From: Pimelobacter simplex
GTDB taxonomy: Bacteria > Actinomycetota > Actinomycetes > Propionibacteriales > Nocardioidaceae
DNA: 64,000 bases
Assembly: GCF_024662235.1 (NCBI RefSeq)
Contig: NZ_CP096276.1
Coordinates: forward strand, 5,332,001 to 5,396,000
Direction: 5' to 3'
A program made the position numbers and the translations under genes. The notes beneath the pieces are model-generated. The model had not been told where the DNA came from, made no database searches, and saw only the letters and a list, made by a program, of their open reading frames with translations. This document shows positions 7,889-16,008 of the stretch, piece by piece. Numbering within the stretch: position 1 is the first letter of the stretch; each line of letters starts with the position of its first letter.

Positions 7889-9688
7889 ATGATCACCACG
7901 CTCCTCATGGCCAACCGCGGCGAGATCGCCCGCCGCGTGTTCCGCACCTGCCGCGACCTCGGCATCCGCACCGTCGCGATCCACACCGACATCGACGCCG
8001 ACGCGCTCCACGTGCGCGACGCCGACGTCGCGATCCGCATCCCCTCCTACCTCGACGCCGACGCGGTGCTCGCTGCCGCCAAGGAGGCGGGCGCCGACGC
8101 GATCCACCCCGGCTACGGCTTCCTGTCCGAGAACGCCGGCTTCGCCGAGGCCGTCACCGGCGCGGGCATCGCCTGGGTCGGCCCGACGCCCCGGGTGATC
8201 GAGCAGATGGGCCGCAAGGACGCCGCCCGCGACCTCGCCGTCGCGGCGGGCGTGCCGGTCGTGCCGTCGTACGGGCTCGACGAGGACCCCGCCACCTTCG
8301 CCTACCCGGTGCTGGTCAAGGCCGCCGCCGGCGGCGGCGGCAAGGGCATGCGCGTGGTCCGCGCGGCGGCCGACCTCGAGGCCGGGATCGCCGCGGCCAA
8401 GCGCGAGGCGGCGAGCGCCTTCGGCGACGACACCATCCTCATCGAGAAGTACGTCGAGCGCGGCCGCCACATCGAGGTGCAGGTGCTCGGCGACCAGCAC
8501 GGCGCCGTCGTCCACCTGGGCACCCGCGAGTGCTCGGTGCAGCGCCGCCACCAGAAGGTCATCGAGGAGGCGCCCGCCCCGGCGCTCGACGACGACCTGC
8601 GCGCCCGGATCCACGACTCCGCGGTCGCGCTGTCGGCCTCGGTGGGCTACCAGAACGCGGGCACGATCGAGTACCTCCTCGACGCGAGCACCGGCGACTT
8701 CTACTTCCTGGAGATGAACACCCGCCTCCAGGTCGAGCACCCGGTCTCCGAGATCCACGCGGGCGTCGACCTCGTCGCGCTTCAGCTCGCCGTGGCCGCG
8801 GGGGAGCCGCTGCCGTTCGACCAGTCCGGGCTGCGGTTCTACGACCACGCGATCGAGGCGCGGATCTATGCCGAGGACGCCTTCGGCGGGTTCCTTCCGC
8901 AGGCCGGCACCGCCGCGCTCGTCCACTGGCCCGAGCGCGCGCGGGTCGACCACGCGCTCGAGAGCGGCCAGGTCGTGAGCACGTCGTACGACCCGATGCT
9001 CGGCAAGGTCATCGTCTCGGGCCGCGACCGCACCGCCGCGCGCCGCGCGCTCGTCGCCGCGCTCGACGACACCGCGATCCTCGGGCTCACCACCAACACC
9101 GGCTTCCTGCGGGCGCTCGCGGCCGGCCCGGAGTTCGCCGAGCCCGGCGGCATCGACACCGCCTGGCTCGACCGCACCGAGCTGACCCGGCCCGACCCGG
9201 CCCCCGCCCGGGCGATCGCGGCGCGGCTCTGGCTCGACGCCAACACCGCCGCATCGGGCCCGTTCGCCGGCGACGGCTTCCGGATGGGGGCGCCCGCCGC
9301 CGTCCCGGTCGTCGAGCTCGACGAGCCCGCCGCGCCGGTCGCGCGCGTCCCCGAGGGGACCATCGCCCGGGCGAGCGCGCACGAGGTCGAGCTGGTCCAC
9401 CGGGGCCAGCGCTTCGTGTTCGTGCGCCCCGACGCCAGCGCCGACCACGGTGCCGCCGCCGGCGACGGCACCGTCGTCGCGCCGATGCCCGGCACCGTGC
9501 TCGACGTACGCGTCGCCGAGGGCCAGCAGGTCGCCGAGGGCGACGTCCTCGGCGTGGTCGAGGCGATGAAGATGGAGCTCGCCCTCAAGGCGCCCTACGC
9601 CGGCGTCGTCACCAGCGTCTCGGCCGCCACCGGCCAGCAGGTCGCCCTCGGTGCCGAGCTGTTCGTCGTCGAGGAGGCCGCCGAGTGA
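7889..9688 (+). CDS. liuD: 3-methylcrotonyl-CoA carboxylase alpha (biotin carboxylase/BCCP) subunit
   Basis: This 599-residue protein has an N-terminal biotin carboxylase (MANRGEIARRVFRTCRDLG; ATP-grasp loop AAGGGGKGMR near residue 150; EMNTRLQVEHP near residue 277) and a C-terminal biotinyl domain with VVEAMKMELALKAPYAG, whose second Lys carries biotin (about residue 560). The roughly 100-residue region between has weak conservation, as expected for the BT domain of MCC-type alpha subunits. It carboxylates biotin with ATP and bicarbonate and partners the preceding beta subunit. The next gene overlaps it by 4 nt, indicating an operon. Confidence 0.92.
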   Translation: MITTLLMANRGEIARRVFRTCRDLGIRTVAIHTDIDADALHVRDADVAIRIPSYLDADAVLAAAKEAGADAIHPGYGFLSENAGFAEAVTGAGIAWVGPTPRVIEQMGRKDAARDLAVAAGVPVVPSYGLDEDPATFAYPVLVKAAAGGGGKGMRVVRAAADLEAGIAAAKREAASAFGDDTILIEKYVERGRHIEVQVLGDQHGAVVHLGTRECSVQRRHQKVIEEAPAPALDDDLRARIHDSAVALSASVGYQNAGTIEYLLDASTGDFYFLEMNTRLQVEHPVSEIHAGVDLVALQLAVAAGEPLPFDQSGLRFYDHAIEARIYAEDAFGGFLPQAGTAALVHWPERARVDHALESGQVVSTSYDPMLGKVIVSGRDRTAARRALVAALDDTAILGLTTNTGFLRALAAGPEFAEPGGIDTAWLDRTELTRPDPAPARAIAARLWLDANTAASGPFAGDGFRMGAPAAVPVVELDEPAAPVARVPEGTIARASAHEVELVHRGQRFVFVRPDASADHGAAAGDGTVVAPMPGTVLDVRVAEGQQVAEGDVLGVVEAMKMELALKAPYAGVVTSVSAATGQQVALGAELFVVEEAAE

Positions 9689-10626
9689 CCGCGCTGCCGA
9701 TGGTCGTCCCCGAGCCGGGACTGCCCCCGAAGGTGACGATCTACGAGGTCGGCGCCCGCGACGGCCTGCAGAACGAGAAGACGAGCGTCCCGACCGAGGT
9801 CAAGGCGGAGTTCGTCCGCCGGCTCCTCGGCGCCGGCCTGCCGATCGTCGAGGCGACGAGCTTCGTGCACCCGAAGTGGGTGCCCCAGCTCGCCGACGCC
9901 GCCGAGCTGATGACCGGCCTGACCGCCGAGCTCGGTGACGCCGCCCGCCAGCTGCCCGTCCTCGTACCCAACCAGCGCGGTCTCGACCGGGCCGTCGAGC
10001 TGGGCCTGCGCCACGTCGCGGTCTTCGCCTCGGCGACCGAGACCTTCGCGAGCAAGAACCTCAACCGCACCCTCGAGTCCCAGTTCGAGATGTTCGAGCC
10101 GACCATCGCCGCCGCGCTCGCGGCCGGCATGGACGTCCGCGGCTACGTCTCCATGTGCTTCGGCGACCCGTGGGAGGGCGCCGTCCCCGTCGAGCAGGTC
10201 GTCGCCGTCGGCCGGCGCCTCCTCGATCTCGGCGTCGGCCAGCTCAGCCTCGGCGACACCATCGGGGTCGCCACCGCGGGTCACGTGCGCGCGCTCGTCG
10301 CGGCGTTCGGTGCCGCCGGGATCGGCCCGGACCGGCTCGCGCTGCACTTCCACGACACCTACGGGCAGGCGCTCACCAACGTCCACGCGGGCCTGCAGGC
10401 GGGGATCACGACCTTCGACGCCTCGGCGGGCGGCCTCGGCGGCTGCCCCTACGCCAAGAGCGCGACCGGCAACCTCGCCACCGAGGACCTCGTCTGGTTC
10501 CTCACCGGGCTCGGGATCGAGCACGGCGTCGACCTCGACGCGGTCGTCGCCACCAGCGTGTGGATGGCCGGTCAGCTCGGCCGGCCCAGCCCCTCAGCGG
10601 TCGTTCGCGCTCTCGGGGAACACTGA
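9685..10626 (+). CDS. liuE: Hydroxymethylglutaryl-CoA lyase
   Basis: This 313-residue DRE-TIM metallolyase begins VTIYEVGARDGLQNEK (catalytic R-D and metal ligand), has SFVHPKWVPQLADAAEL, a metal-binding LHFHDTYGQALTNVHAGL, and the conserved loop GGLGGCPYAKSATGN with the active-site Cys. It cleaves HMG-CoA to acetyl-CoA and acetoacetate, the final step of leucine breakdown. The GTG start overlaps the stop of the biotin carboxylase gene by 4 nt (GTGA). Together with the two carboxylase subunits it forms the lower leucine pathway; the hydratase and isovaleryl-CoA dehydrogenase steps are not in this operon. Confidence 0.93.
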   Translation: MTALPMVVPEPGLPPKVTIYEVGARDGLQNEKTSVPTEVKAEFVRRLLGAGLPIVEATSFVHPKWVPQLADAAELMTGLTAELGDAARQLPVLVPNQRGLDRAVELGLRHVAVFASATETFASKNLNRTLESQFEMFEPTIAAALAAGMDVRGYVSMCFGDPWEGAVPVEQVVAVGRRLLDLGVGQLSLGDTIGVATAGHVRALVAAFGAAGIGPDRLALHFHDTYGQALTNVHAGLQAGITTFDASAGGLGGCPYAKSATGNLATEDLVWFLTGLGIEHGVDLDAVVATSVWMAGQLGRPSPSAVVRALGEH

Positions 10627-10763
10627 CCGACACCGCCTGCTGCGCGTCGCGATGCACGCACGCTGGCTGCGTTGGCGTCGGTCGACGCTCCACCAGAGCG
10701 CCTCGCTCCGCCGCCTTGCCATCGCACGCGCCTCGCGACGCTCGCGACGGCGCTGTCGGTCAG
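10623..10763. repeat. Intergenic imperfect palindromic element (about 140 bp)
   Basis: Outer arms CTGACCGACACCGCC (10623-10637) and GGCGCTGTCGGTCAG (10749-10763) match at 14 of 15 positions. A second pair, GCGTCGCGA (10644-10652) and TCGCGACGC (10733-10741), lies inside, and a small CGCT...AGCG hairpin sits near the middle. The outer arm begins within the stop region of the HMG-CoA lyase gene. No ORF with plausible coding character occupies it. It may be a dispersed actinobacterial palindromic repeat or a large transcript-end structure; a genome-wide search would decide. Confidence 0.55.
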
Positions 10764-10826
10764 CGTCTCCCCTCGGCGGCACGCCCGCCTGAGGGCGATT
10801 CGCCCCCCACCCTTACGGTTGACCGC

Positions 10827-11972
10827 ATGAGCGGACGGGGGCGGGCCTGGGGGTGGGCGGCCGCGCTGCGCGGTGGCGCCACGACCCCGTGGCAGGACTG
10901 GGCGGCACGCGACGACGGTGACGGCGCGGCCTTCGCCGACCGGTTGCCCGGAGCGCAGCAGCTCGCGCTGCTACGCCGGCTCAACGTGCACGCCGACGCG
11001 GCCGGACGGACGGTCCCCGCGACCGTCGCCGAGCGCGTCCTCGCGGCCGGCGTCTCCGGCCGCGGCCGCAGCGACCTCCCGATCGCCGGTGTCGACGACG
11101 AGCGCTTCGGACCGCGCCCCGTCGATCCCGACACGCTCTCCGACGACGAGCTGCTCCGCGTGGCCTCGGCCCTCATCGCCGACGACGTCGCCGCGACGGC
11201 GGGTGCGCCGGTGCCCGAGCGGTCCTTCATCGACCGCGCCCGGGCGGTACGCCGTCCGTGGGTGCGCTCGTTCGTCATCGTCGGGATGCAGTGGCGTGCC
11301 GACGCCGTCCGCGCCGAGCTGGTCGCCCACGGGCACCGTCCGGGCGGACGCCGGCCGACGGCGTACCTGCTGGCCGACGACCTCGGCGCCGTCCTCGCCC
11401 AGGCCTGGACCGCGCGCTCGTTCGACCAGGGCGGCGTGACCTGGCGCCACTTCCTGCGCTCGTTCGCCGGTGCGGGACACCTGCCGCCGCGCGCCGACCT
11501 GGCCCGGATGGCCCGCTCCGCCGCCCACAAGTACGGCGCCGACAACGTCCGCGTCGTCCTCGATCCCGCGCTGCTGGCCGACGAGCTCGGCGTCCGCGCC
11601 ATCGCCGGACCCCCGCACCTCGGCGCCCACGCGGTCGACCTCGTGCGCCGCGTCGGCGAGCCGCTCGGCCTGCTCGTGTCGGCCGAGGCGCGGCCGGGTC
11701 TGCTCCACGACACGCTCGCCCTCCGGCTGGCCGGACGGGGCGGCCCCGCGCCGACCGTCGCGCCGCGCTGGTCCGGCTGGCTGAGCTCCGAGGCGGAGCG
11801 CACTCGCCACGAGATCGCCGCGGCTGGCTACCCTGTGCTCGGCGATCTCGACCAGCTGCTGCCGCGTCCCCTCGGGGCGGACGGGGTGTTCCCGGTCGAC
11901 GCCGAGGTGCTCTCCCTGGCGCTGGGGCTGCTCCTCGACCCCGTGACGGCGCCGGTGCAGGAGGAAGGGTGA
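10827..11972 (+). CDS. Conserved-looking protein of unknown function
   Basis: This 381-residue soluble protein has no signal peptide or obvious membrane segment. It is rich in Ala, Arg and Asp with repeated helical patterns (LPGAQQLALLRRLNVH, DELLRVASALIADDV) and a central VIVGMQWRADAVRAELVAHG. I do not recognise a domain. Its stop overlaps the GTG of the sulfotransferase-like gene by 4 nt, so the two are translationally coupled and probably act together, perhaps in modification of a cell-surface glycan. The ATG is the first plausible start after the palindromic spacer. Confidence 0.65.
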   Translation: MSGRGRAWGWAAALRGGATTPWQDWAARDDGDGAAFADRLPGAQQLALLRRLNVHADAAGRTVPATVAERVLAAGVSGRGRSDLPIAGVDDERFGPRPVDPDTLSDDELLRVASALIADDVAATAGAPVPERSFIDRARAVRRPWVRSFVIVGMQWRADAVRAELVAHGHRPGGRRPTAYLLADDLGAVLAQAWTARSFDQGGVTWRHFLRSFAGAGHLPPRADLARMARSAAHKYGADNVRVVLDPALLADELGVRAIAGPPHLGAHAVDLVRRVGEPLGLLVSAEARPGLLHDTLALRLAGRGGPAPTVAPRWSGWLSSEAERTRHEIAAAGYPVLGDLDQLLPRPLGADGVFPVDAEVLSLALGLLLDPVTAPVQEEG

Positions 11973-13207
11973 GTCGGCGGGTCCTGCTGCACGTCGGTAC
12001 GCCGAAGACCGGTACGTCGTACCTCCAGGACGTGCTGTTCCAGAACCGGCCGCGCCTGCTCAAGCAGGGCGTGAGCTATCCGGCCGACCGCTTCGACGCC
12101 CACTTCCTGGCCGCTCTCGACCTCATGCGGCTGCGCTGGGGCGGGCTCGAGGGTGAGGCCGTCGGCTCCTGGGACCGGCTCGCCCAGCAGGTGCGCGAGC
12201 ACGACGGCACCTCGATCATCAGCCACGAGATCCTCGCGACCGCGTCCCGCACCCAGGTCGCCCGCGCGCTCGCCTCACTCGGCCACCGCCCCGGCGGCGA
12301 CACCAGCGACGGCGGTACCGAGGTCCACCTGATCGTCTCGGTGCGCGACCTGGTCCGCCAGATCCCCGCCGAGTGGCAGGAGAACGTCAAGCACCGCGCC
12401 GGCTTCAGCTTCGGCCGCTTCCTCGAGCTCATCCAGGACCCGGACCGCGGGCACCGGGTCGGTGCGTGGTTCTGGGGCGTCCAGGAGATCCCCGACATCC
12501 TCGCCCGCTGGGGTGCCGACCTGCCGCCCGAGCGGGTGCACCTGGTCACCGTGCCGCCGGCCGGCGGTCCGCCGGACCTGCTCTGGCGCCGCTTCAGCGA
12601 GGCCTTCGACCTCGACCGGCTCGACCTCGAGCTCACCACCGAGCGGGCCAACCCGAGCCTCGGCGTACCGGAGTCGGCGCTGCTGCGCCGGATCAACCGG
12701 GTCGCCGCCCGCGACCTCCCGCCCCAGCACTACCGACCGCTGGTCCGCGAGCTGCTCGCCCACCAGACGCTGTCGAAGCGCACCAGGTCCGCACGCCTGG
12801 GCCTGCCGCCCGATCAGTACCCGTGGGTCCACGCCCTCGCCGACTCCTGGATCGCCGAGCTCACCGAGCGCGGGTACGACGTCGTGGGCGACCTCGCGGA
12901 CCTCCGCGGCGCCGACGTACCCACCCGCCGCTGGGTCGACCCGGACGCCCCTCCGGAGCGTCAGGTCGCCGCCGCCGCGGTCGACGCGATCAAGGCGCTG
13001 CTCGTCGAGAACGCCAAGACCGAGACCGAGAACGAGCGGCTCCGCGCCAAGCTCGAGGAGGCCCGCCGCGACCTGGTCCGGGCCCGGACGCCGCGCCTGC
13101 TCCGCTCGATGGAGTGGACGGTCAACCGGCTGGAGGGCAGCCCCCCGGGGCGCAAGGCCCTCGGCGCCTACCGCGCCGCGCGCGGCAAGAACTCGCGCCC
13201 GGCGTAG
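11969..13207 (+). CDS. Sulfotransferase-like protein with C-terminal coiled coil
   Basis: Near the N-terminus of this 412-residue protein, HVGTPKTGTSYLQDVLF (residues 8-24) is a PAPS-binding 5'-phosphosulfate loop of the sulfotransferase P-loop fold. A later stretch, HLIVSVRDLVRQIPAEW (about residue 120), resembles the 3'-phosphate-binding segment with its conserved Arg. The last 90 residues hold a charged heptad-like helix (VDAIKALLVENAKTE, RLRAKLEEARRDLVRA) and a basic tail. Such proteins usually sulfate surface glycans or lipids. The GTG start is set by 4-nt overlap with the upstream gene; the 3' end overlaps the convergent EcsC gene by 40 bp. Confidence 0.72.
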   Translation: MSRRVLLHVGTPKTGTSYLQDVLFQNRPRLLKQGVSYPADRFDAHFLAALDLMRLRWGGLEGEAVGSWDRLAQQVREHDGTSIISHEILATASRTQVARALASLGHRPGGDTSDGGTEVHLIVSVRDLVRQIPAEWQENVKHRAGFSFGRFLELIQDPDRGHRVGAWFWGVQEIPDILARWGADLPPERVHLVTVPPAGGPPDLLWRRFSEAFDLDRLDLELTTERANPSLGVPESALLRRINRVAARDLPPQHYRPLVRELLAHQTLSKRTRSARLGLPPDQYPWVHALADSWIAELTERGYDVVGDLADLRGADVPTRRWVDPDAPPERQVAAAAVDAIKALLVENAKTETENERLRAKLEEARRDLVRARTPRLLRSMEWTVNRLEGSPPGRKALGAYRAARGKNSRPA

Positions 13208-13881
13208 CGCCCCACCCGCCAGGTGCTCCACGCGTCGGCCACCCCGCCGACCGCACCACCCACCAGCGGGACCCGCTTGCCGATCGTGGTCACCATCCGC
13301 TTGCCGACCACCCGCCCGACCAGCTCGCCGGCCAGCACCGTCGACACGGTGCGGTCGAGCGTCGGGTCGTGGTGGGGCGCGGTCGCGATCGCCATCGGCG
13401 GCGCCGGGATCTGCTGCCTCTTCACCATCGTCCGCACGACGTCCTCCCCGAGGATGCAGACCAGGATCGCGTTGCGCACCCGCGGGTCGTCCAGGTCGTG
13501 CCCGCGCAGGTGCGCGATACCCGCCACCATCCGGCACTGGATGAGCGCCAGCCCGGCGATGCTCGCCGGCGCCACGATCGTCGCGGTGATCAGCCCGCCG
13601 AGGTTGGTCGCCATGCCCTCGACGCCGGCGTACGCCACGTGGTTCTCGATCACCTCGCGGATCGCCTTGTCCACATTGCCCCGCTGCTCGCGCAGCTGCT
13701 CCTCGGCCGCGGCCGCCGCCGGCGGCAGTGGCCCGACCCCCTGGATCGCCCGCTGCAGCGCCTCGCGCACGAACGACTGCGTCAGCCCGGGCGCCATCTG
13801 GACCGCGCGCGGCGCGAGCTGGCGGGCGGCCTCGACGGCGAGGCCCTTGGTGAGTCCGGACGGCTTGAGACGCGGTGCCAT
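13168..13881 (-). CDS. EcsC-family protein
   Basis: This 237-residue protein has two hydrophobic helices in the middle (NLGGLITATIVAPASIAGLA) and a C-terminal Gly-rich segment RVPLVGGAVGGVADAWSTWRVGRYA, a recognisable pattern of actinobacterial EcsC-like proteins. EcsC is named for the Bacillus ABC transporter locus, but in actinobacteria it is a stand-alone membrane-associated protein without known biochemical function. Its start is only 23 bp from that of the divergent aat gene, with a shared palindromic promoter between. TAGGAT lies 6 nt upstream of the ATG. Confidence 0.75.
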   Translation of the reverse strand: MAPRLKPSGLTKGLAVEAARQLAPRAVQMAPGLTQSFVREALQRAIQGVGPLPPAAAAAEEQLREQRGNVDKAIREVIENHVAYAGVEGMATNLGGLITATIVAPASIAGLALIQCRMVAGIAHLRGHDLDDPRVRNAILVCILGEDVVRTMVKRQQIPAPPMAIATAPHHDPTLDRTVSTVLAGELVGRVVGKRMVTTIGKRVPLVGGAVGGVADAWSTWRVGRYAGREFLPRAAR

Positions 13882-13885
13882 ACGT

Positions 13886-13899
13886 GAATCCTAGGATTC
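13886..13899. promoter_or_regulatory. Palindromic bidirectional leaderless promoter
   Basis: GAATCCTAGGATTC is a perfect 14-bp palindrome filling most of the 23-bp gap between the divergent start codons at 13881 and 13905. Read on either strand it contains TAGGAT, 7 nt from the plus-strand ATG and 6 nt from the minus-strand ATG. Two leaderless promoters therefore share overlapping -10 elements and should be mutually exclusive. Confidence 0.65.
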
Positions 13900-13904
13900 G
13901 GTCC

Positions 13905-14645
13905 ATGCCCGTCGAGCCGCCCGCGTCCCCCTGGGCCTTCCCGAGCCGGGCCGACCTCGCCGCGCTCCCCGTCCTCGACCCCGGCGGTCTGGACCAGCCG
14001 GACGACCCCGGCGAGGGCACCCACGACCCCAGCGACCTCGTCGCGATCGGCGCCGACCTGGCGCCGGGGACCCTCCTGGCGGCGTACCGCACGGGGCTCT
14101 TCCCGATGCCCGAGGGCCGCTCGGTCGGCTGGTGGTGCCCGGCCTTCCGCGGCGTGCTGCCCCTCGACGGCCTGCGGGTCTCGCGCTCGCTGCGCCGCTC
14201 GGTGCGCGACTTCGAGATCCGGATCGACACCGCCTTCGACGAGGTCGTCGCCGCGTGCGCCGACCCGGTGCGCCCGCACGGGTGGATCGATCGCCGCATC
14301 GCCCGTGCGTACGGCGATCTGCACCGCCTGGGCTGGGCGCACTCGGTCGAGGCGTGGCAGGACGATCGCCTCGTCGGCGGCCTGTACGGCGTCGCCGTCG
14401 GCGGCCTGTTCGCCGGGGAGTCGATGTTCCACCACGTCACCGACGCCTCCAAGGTCGCGCTCGTCGGCCTGGTCGCGGCGCTGTCCGGGGACGCCGACGG
14501 CGCCGCCGGCCGCCGGCTGATCGACGTCCAGTGGGCCACCCGGCACCTGACTGGTCTAGGTGTGCGCGAGATCACCCGCACCGAGTACGTCGGCCGCCTG
14601 GCCCGCCTCGTCGAGGTCCCCGCAGCGTCGTGCTGGACGTCCTGA
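13905..14645 (+). CDS. aat: Leucyl/phenylalanyl-tRNA-protein transferase
   Basis: This 246-residue protein carries Aat landmarks: an acidic DPSDLVAIGADLAPGTLLAAYRTGLFPMP-type N-terminal region, WWCPAFRGVLPLDGLRVSRS, HGWIDRRIARAYGDLHRLG and LVGGLYGVAVGGLFAGESMF. Aat adds Leu or Phe from aminoacyl-tRNA to N-terminal Arg/Lys, creating a degron for ClpS/ClpAP. ATG 13905 is chosen because the leaderless TAGGAT ends 7 nt before it; an upstream in-frame ATG at 13875 lies inside the divergent ecsC gene. The C-terminus SCWTS looks normal. Confidence 0.9.
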   Translation: MPVEPPASPWAFPSRADLAALPVLDPGGLDQPDDPGEGTHDPSDLVAIGADLAPGTLLAAYRTGLFPMPEGRSVGWWCPAFRGVLPLDGLRVSRSLRRSVRDFEIRIDTAFDEVVAACADPVRPHGWIDRRIARAYGDLHRLGWAHSVEAWQDDRLVGGLYGVAVGGLFAGESMFHHVTDASKVALVGLVAALSGDADGAAGRRLIDVQWATRHLTGLGVREITRTEYVGRLARLVEVPAASCWTS

Positions 14646-14808
14646 GCGCATCCGCGGACCCTCGCGCGTCATGGACCGGCTATCCGGAGTTCGCCTTTGC
14701 TGTGAATAGTCTGAGCGCGACAGGGCAGGGTGTCCCTCGGGTCGCCAGGCTCGGAAGCGCCCTGCGCGCGGCACGTGTAGGTGCCGCAACCCTAGGAAAG
14801 GAATCGAC

Positions 14809-15246
14809 ATGACCTCCATCAAGCGCCCGCTGGCTGCTGCCGGCGCCGCGGTCCTGATGGGCCTGACGCTGACCGCCTGCGGCGGCAGCTACCCGACCGA
14901 TGCGTCGAAGGACGACTTCTGCAACGGCTTCAAGGACATCGTCACCGCGACCACCGCGGTCAAGGGTGACGAGCCCAACGAGGACGAGTGGAAGAAGATC
15001 CAGGAGGCCTACGGCGACCTGGGCGACACCGGTACGCCCAAGGGCATCGGCAAGGACGAGCGCAAGGGCTTCGAGGCCATGGTCGACGCGATCACCGACC
15101 TGGACTACAAGGACGCCAAGAAGGCGTTCGGCGACAAGGACGGCGAGAGCTCGGTCCCCGGCGTCTCGAAGGACGACGAGGACAACATCGAGACGTTCAC
15201 CAAGTACGTCGGCACCACGTGCGCGGAAGCGCTCTCCGGCAGCTGA
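14809..15246 (+). CDS. Small secreted lipoprotein, tandem copy 1
   Basis: This 145-residue protein has a signal peptide with lipobox LTAC (Cys about residue 24) and a charged, Lys/Asp/Glu-rich helical domain framed by DDFCNGF and GTTCAEA. It contains GTPKGIGKDERKGFEAM, nearly repeated in the next gene (GTPKGIPDDAREGFE). AGGAAAGG is a strong Shine-Dalgarno 8 nt upstream. The 163-bp upstream spacer has a TAGTCT-like -10 at 14708-14713 and a CAGGGC/GCCCTG hairpin in the presumed leader, so unlike many neighbours this gene probably has a 5' UTR. Function unknown; the charged mature domain suggests an abundant cell-surface protein. Confidence 0.8.
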   Translation: MTSIKRPLAAAGAAVLMGLTLTACGGSYPTDASKDDFCNGFKDIVTATTAVKGDEPNEDEWKKIQEAYGDLGDTGTPKGIGKDERKGFEAMVDAITDLDYKDAKKAFGDKDGESSVPGVSKDDEDNIETFTKYVGTTCAEALSGS

Positions 15247-15302
15247 TCCTCCGCCTCACGGCCACCCCCCAGACCGAGCTCCAACGGAAGGAAATCGACA
15301 TC

Positions 15303-15914
15303 ATGCTTCTCCCCAAGCGCCCGCTGGCCACCGCCGGCGCCGCCGTCCTGCTGGCCCTCTCGCTGACCGCCTGTGGTGGCGGCGCCCCGAGCGACGCCTC
15401 CGTCAAGGACTACTGCAAGGCGGTCAAGGGCGACACCGCCAACACCGACTTCCTCAAGGCCTTCGAGGACAAGGACTACGACAAGATCCTCGACCTGTTC
15501 AAGGAGCAGGCCAAGAAGGTCGAAGAGGTCGGCACGCCCAAGGGCATCCCGGACGACGCCCGCGAGGGCTTCGAGATCCAGCTCGACGCGATCAAGAAGA
15601 TCGACAGCGACGACGTCAAGAAGGCGTTCGAGTCCGAGGACGGCGCCGACCCGTTCAAGGACAAGATCTCGAAGGACGACGAGAAGAAGGTCGAGGCGTA
15701 CTCGAAGTACGAGTCCGAGACCTGCTCCGACTCCATCGACGTCCCGACGCCGGACCTCCCGTCCGACCTGCCGACGGACCTCCCGACGGACCTGCCGACG
15801 GATCTCCCGACGGACCTGCCGACGGAGCTGCCGTCCGACCTCCTGTCGAACCTGCCGACCGACCCGGCCGAGCTCGAGAGCCTGCTCTCCGACCTGCCGA
15901 CGTCCGCGTCCTGA
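15303..15914 (+). CDS. Small secreted lipoprotein, tandem copy 2, with DLPT repeat tail
   Basis: This 203-residue paralogue of the preceding gene has the same MxxxKRPLA start, lipobox LTAC, KDYCKAV and SETCSDS cysteines and the GTPKGIPDDAREGFE motif. It adds a 60-residue tail of PSDLPTDLPTDL-type repeats that the other copy lacks. The tail is encoded by tandem 12-mers alternating GACCTGCCGACG and GACCTCCCGACG. AAGGAA precedes the ATG at Shine-Dalgarno distance. The gap to copy 1 is 56 bp, so both may be on one transcript ending at the hairpin downstream. Confidence 0.8.
   Translation: MLLPKRPLATAGAAVLLALSLTACGGGAPSDASVKDYCKAVKGDTANTDFLKAFEDKDYDKILDLFKEQAKKVEEVGTPKGIPDDAREGFEIQLDAIKKIDSDDVKKAFESEDGADPFKDKISKDDEKKVEAYSKYESETCSDSIDVPTPDLPSDLPTDLPTDLPTDLPTDLPTELPSDLLSNLPTDPAELESLLSDLPTSAS
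15753..15840 (+). repeat. Tandem 12-bp coding repeat (DLPT)
   Basis: About seven near-identical 12-mers encode (S/T)-D-L-P repeats at the C-terminus of the second lipoprotein. Alternation of CTG and CTC leucine codons gives a 24-bp higher period. Copy number could vary between strains by slippage. The Pro/Asp/Thr composition suggests an extended wall-spanning stalk. Confidence 0.85.
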
Positions 15915-15922
15915 GCACACCC

Positions 15923-15971
15923 GGTCCGGCCGGCCGTTCCCTCGGGGAGCGCGCCGGCCGGTCTGGTTTTT
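15923..15971 (+). terminator. Rho-independent terminator
   Basis: GTCCGGCCGGC and GCCGGCCGGTC form a stem with one mismatch around a loop containing TTCCCTCGGGGA, followed by TGG and five T residues (15967-15971). It lies just after the stop of the second lipoprotein gene and precedes the convergent rhodanese gene. Confidence 0.75.
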
Positions 15972-16008
15972 CCCACGAAGTGCGGGACTTGCTGGTGCGA
16001 GGTGCGAC

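Noticed and set aside
12275..14581. 768-codon minus-strand frame across ecsC, aat and the sulfotransferase-like gene
   Set aside because: No recognisable domain; it crosses well-supported genes and shows antisense-type repeats of Gly/Arg/Pro.
15753..15840. Regular 12-24 bp repeats considered as a CRISPR array
   Set aside because: Repeats are contiguous and in frame, encode DLPT, and have no spacers.
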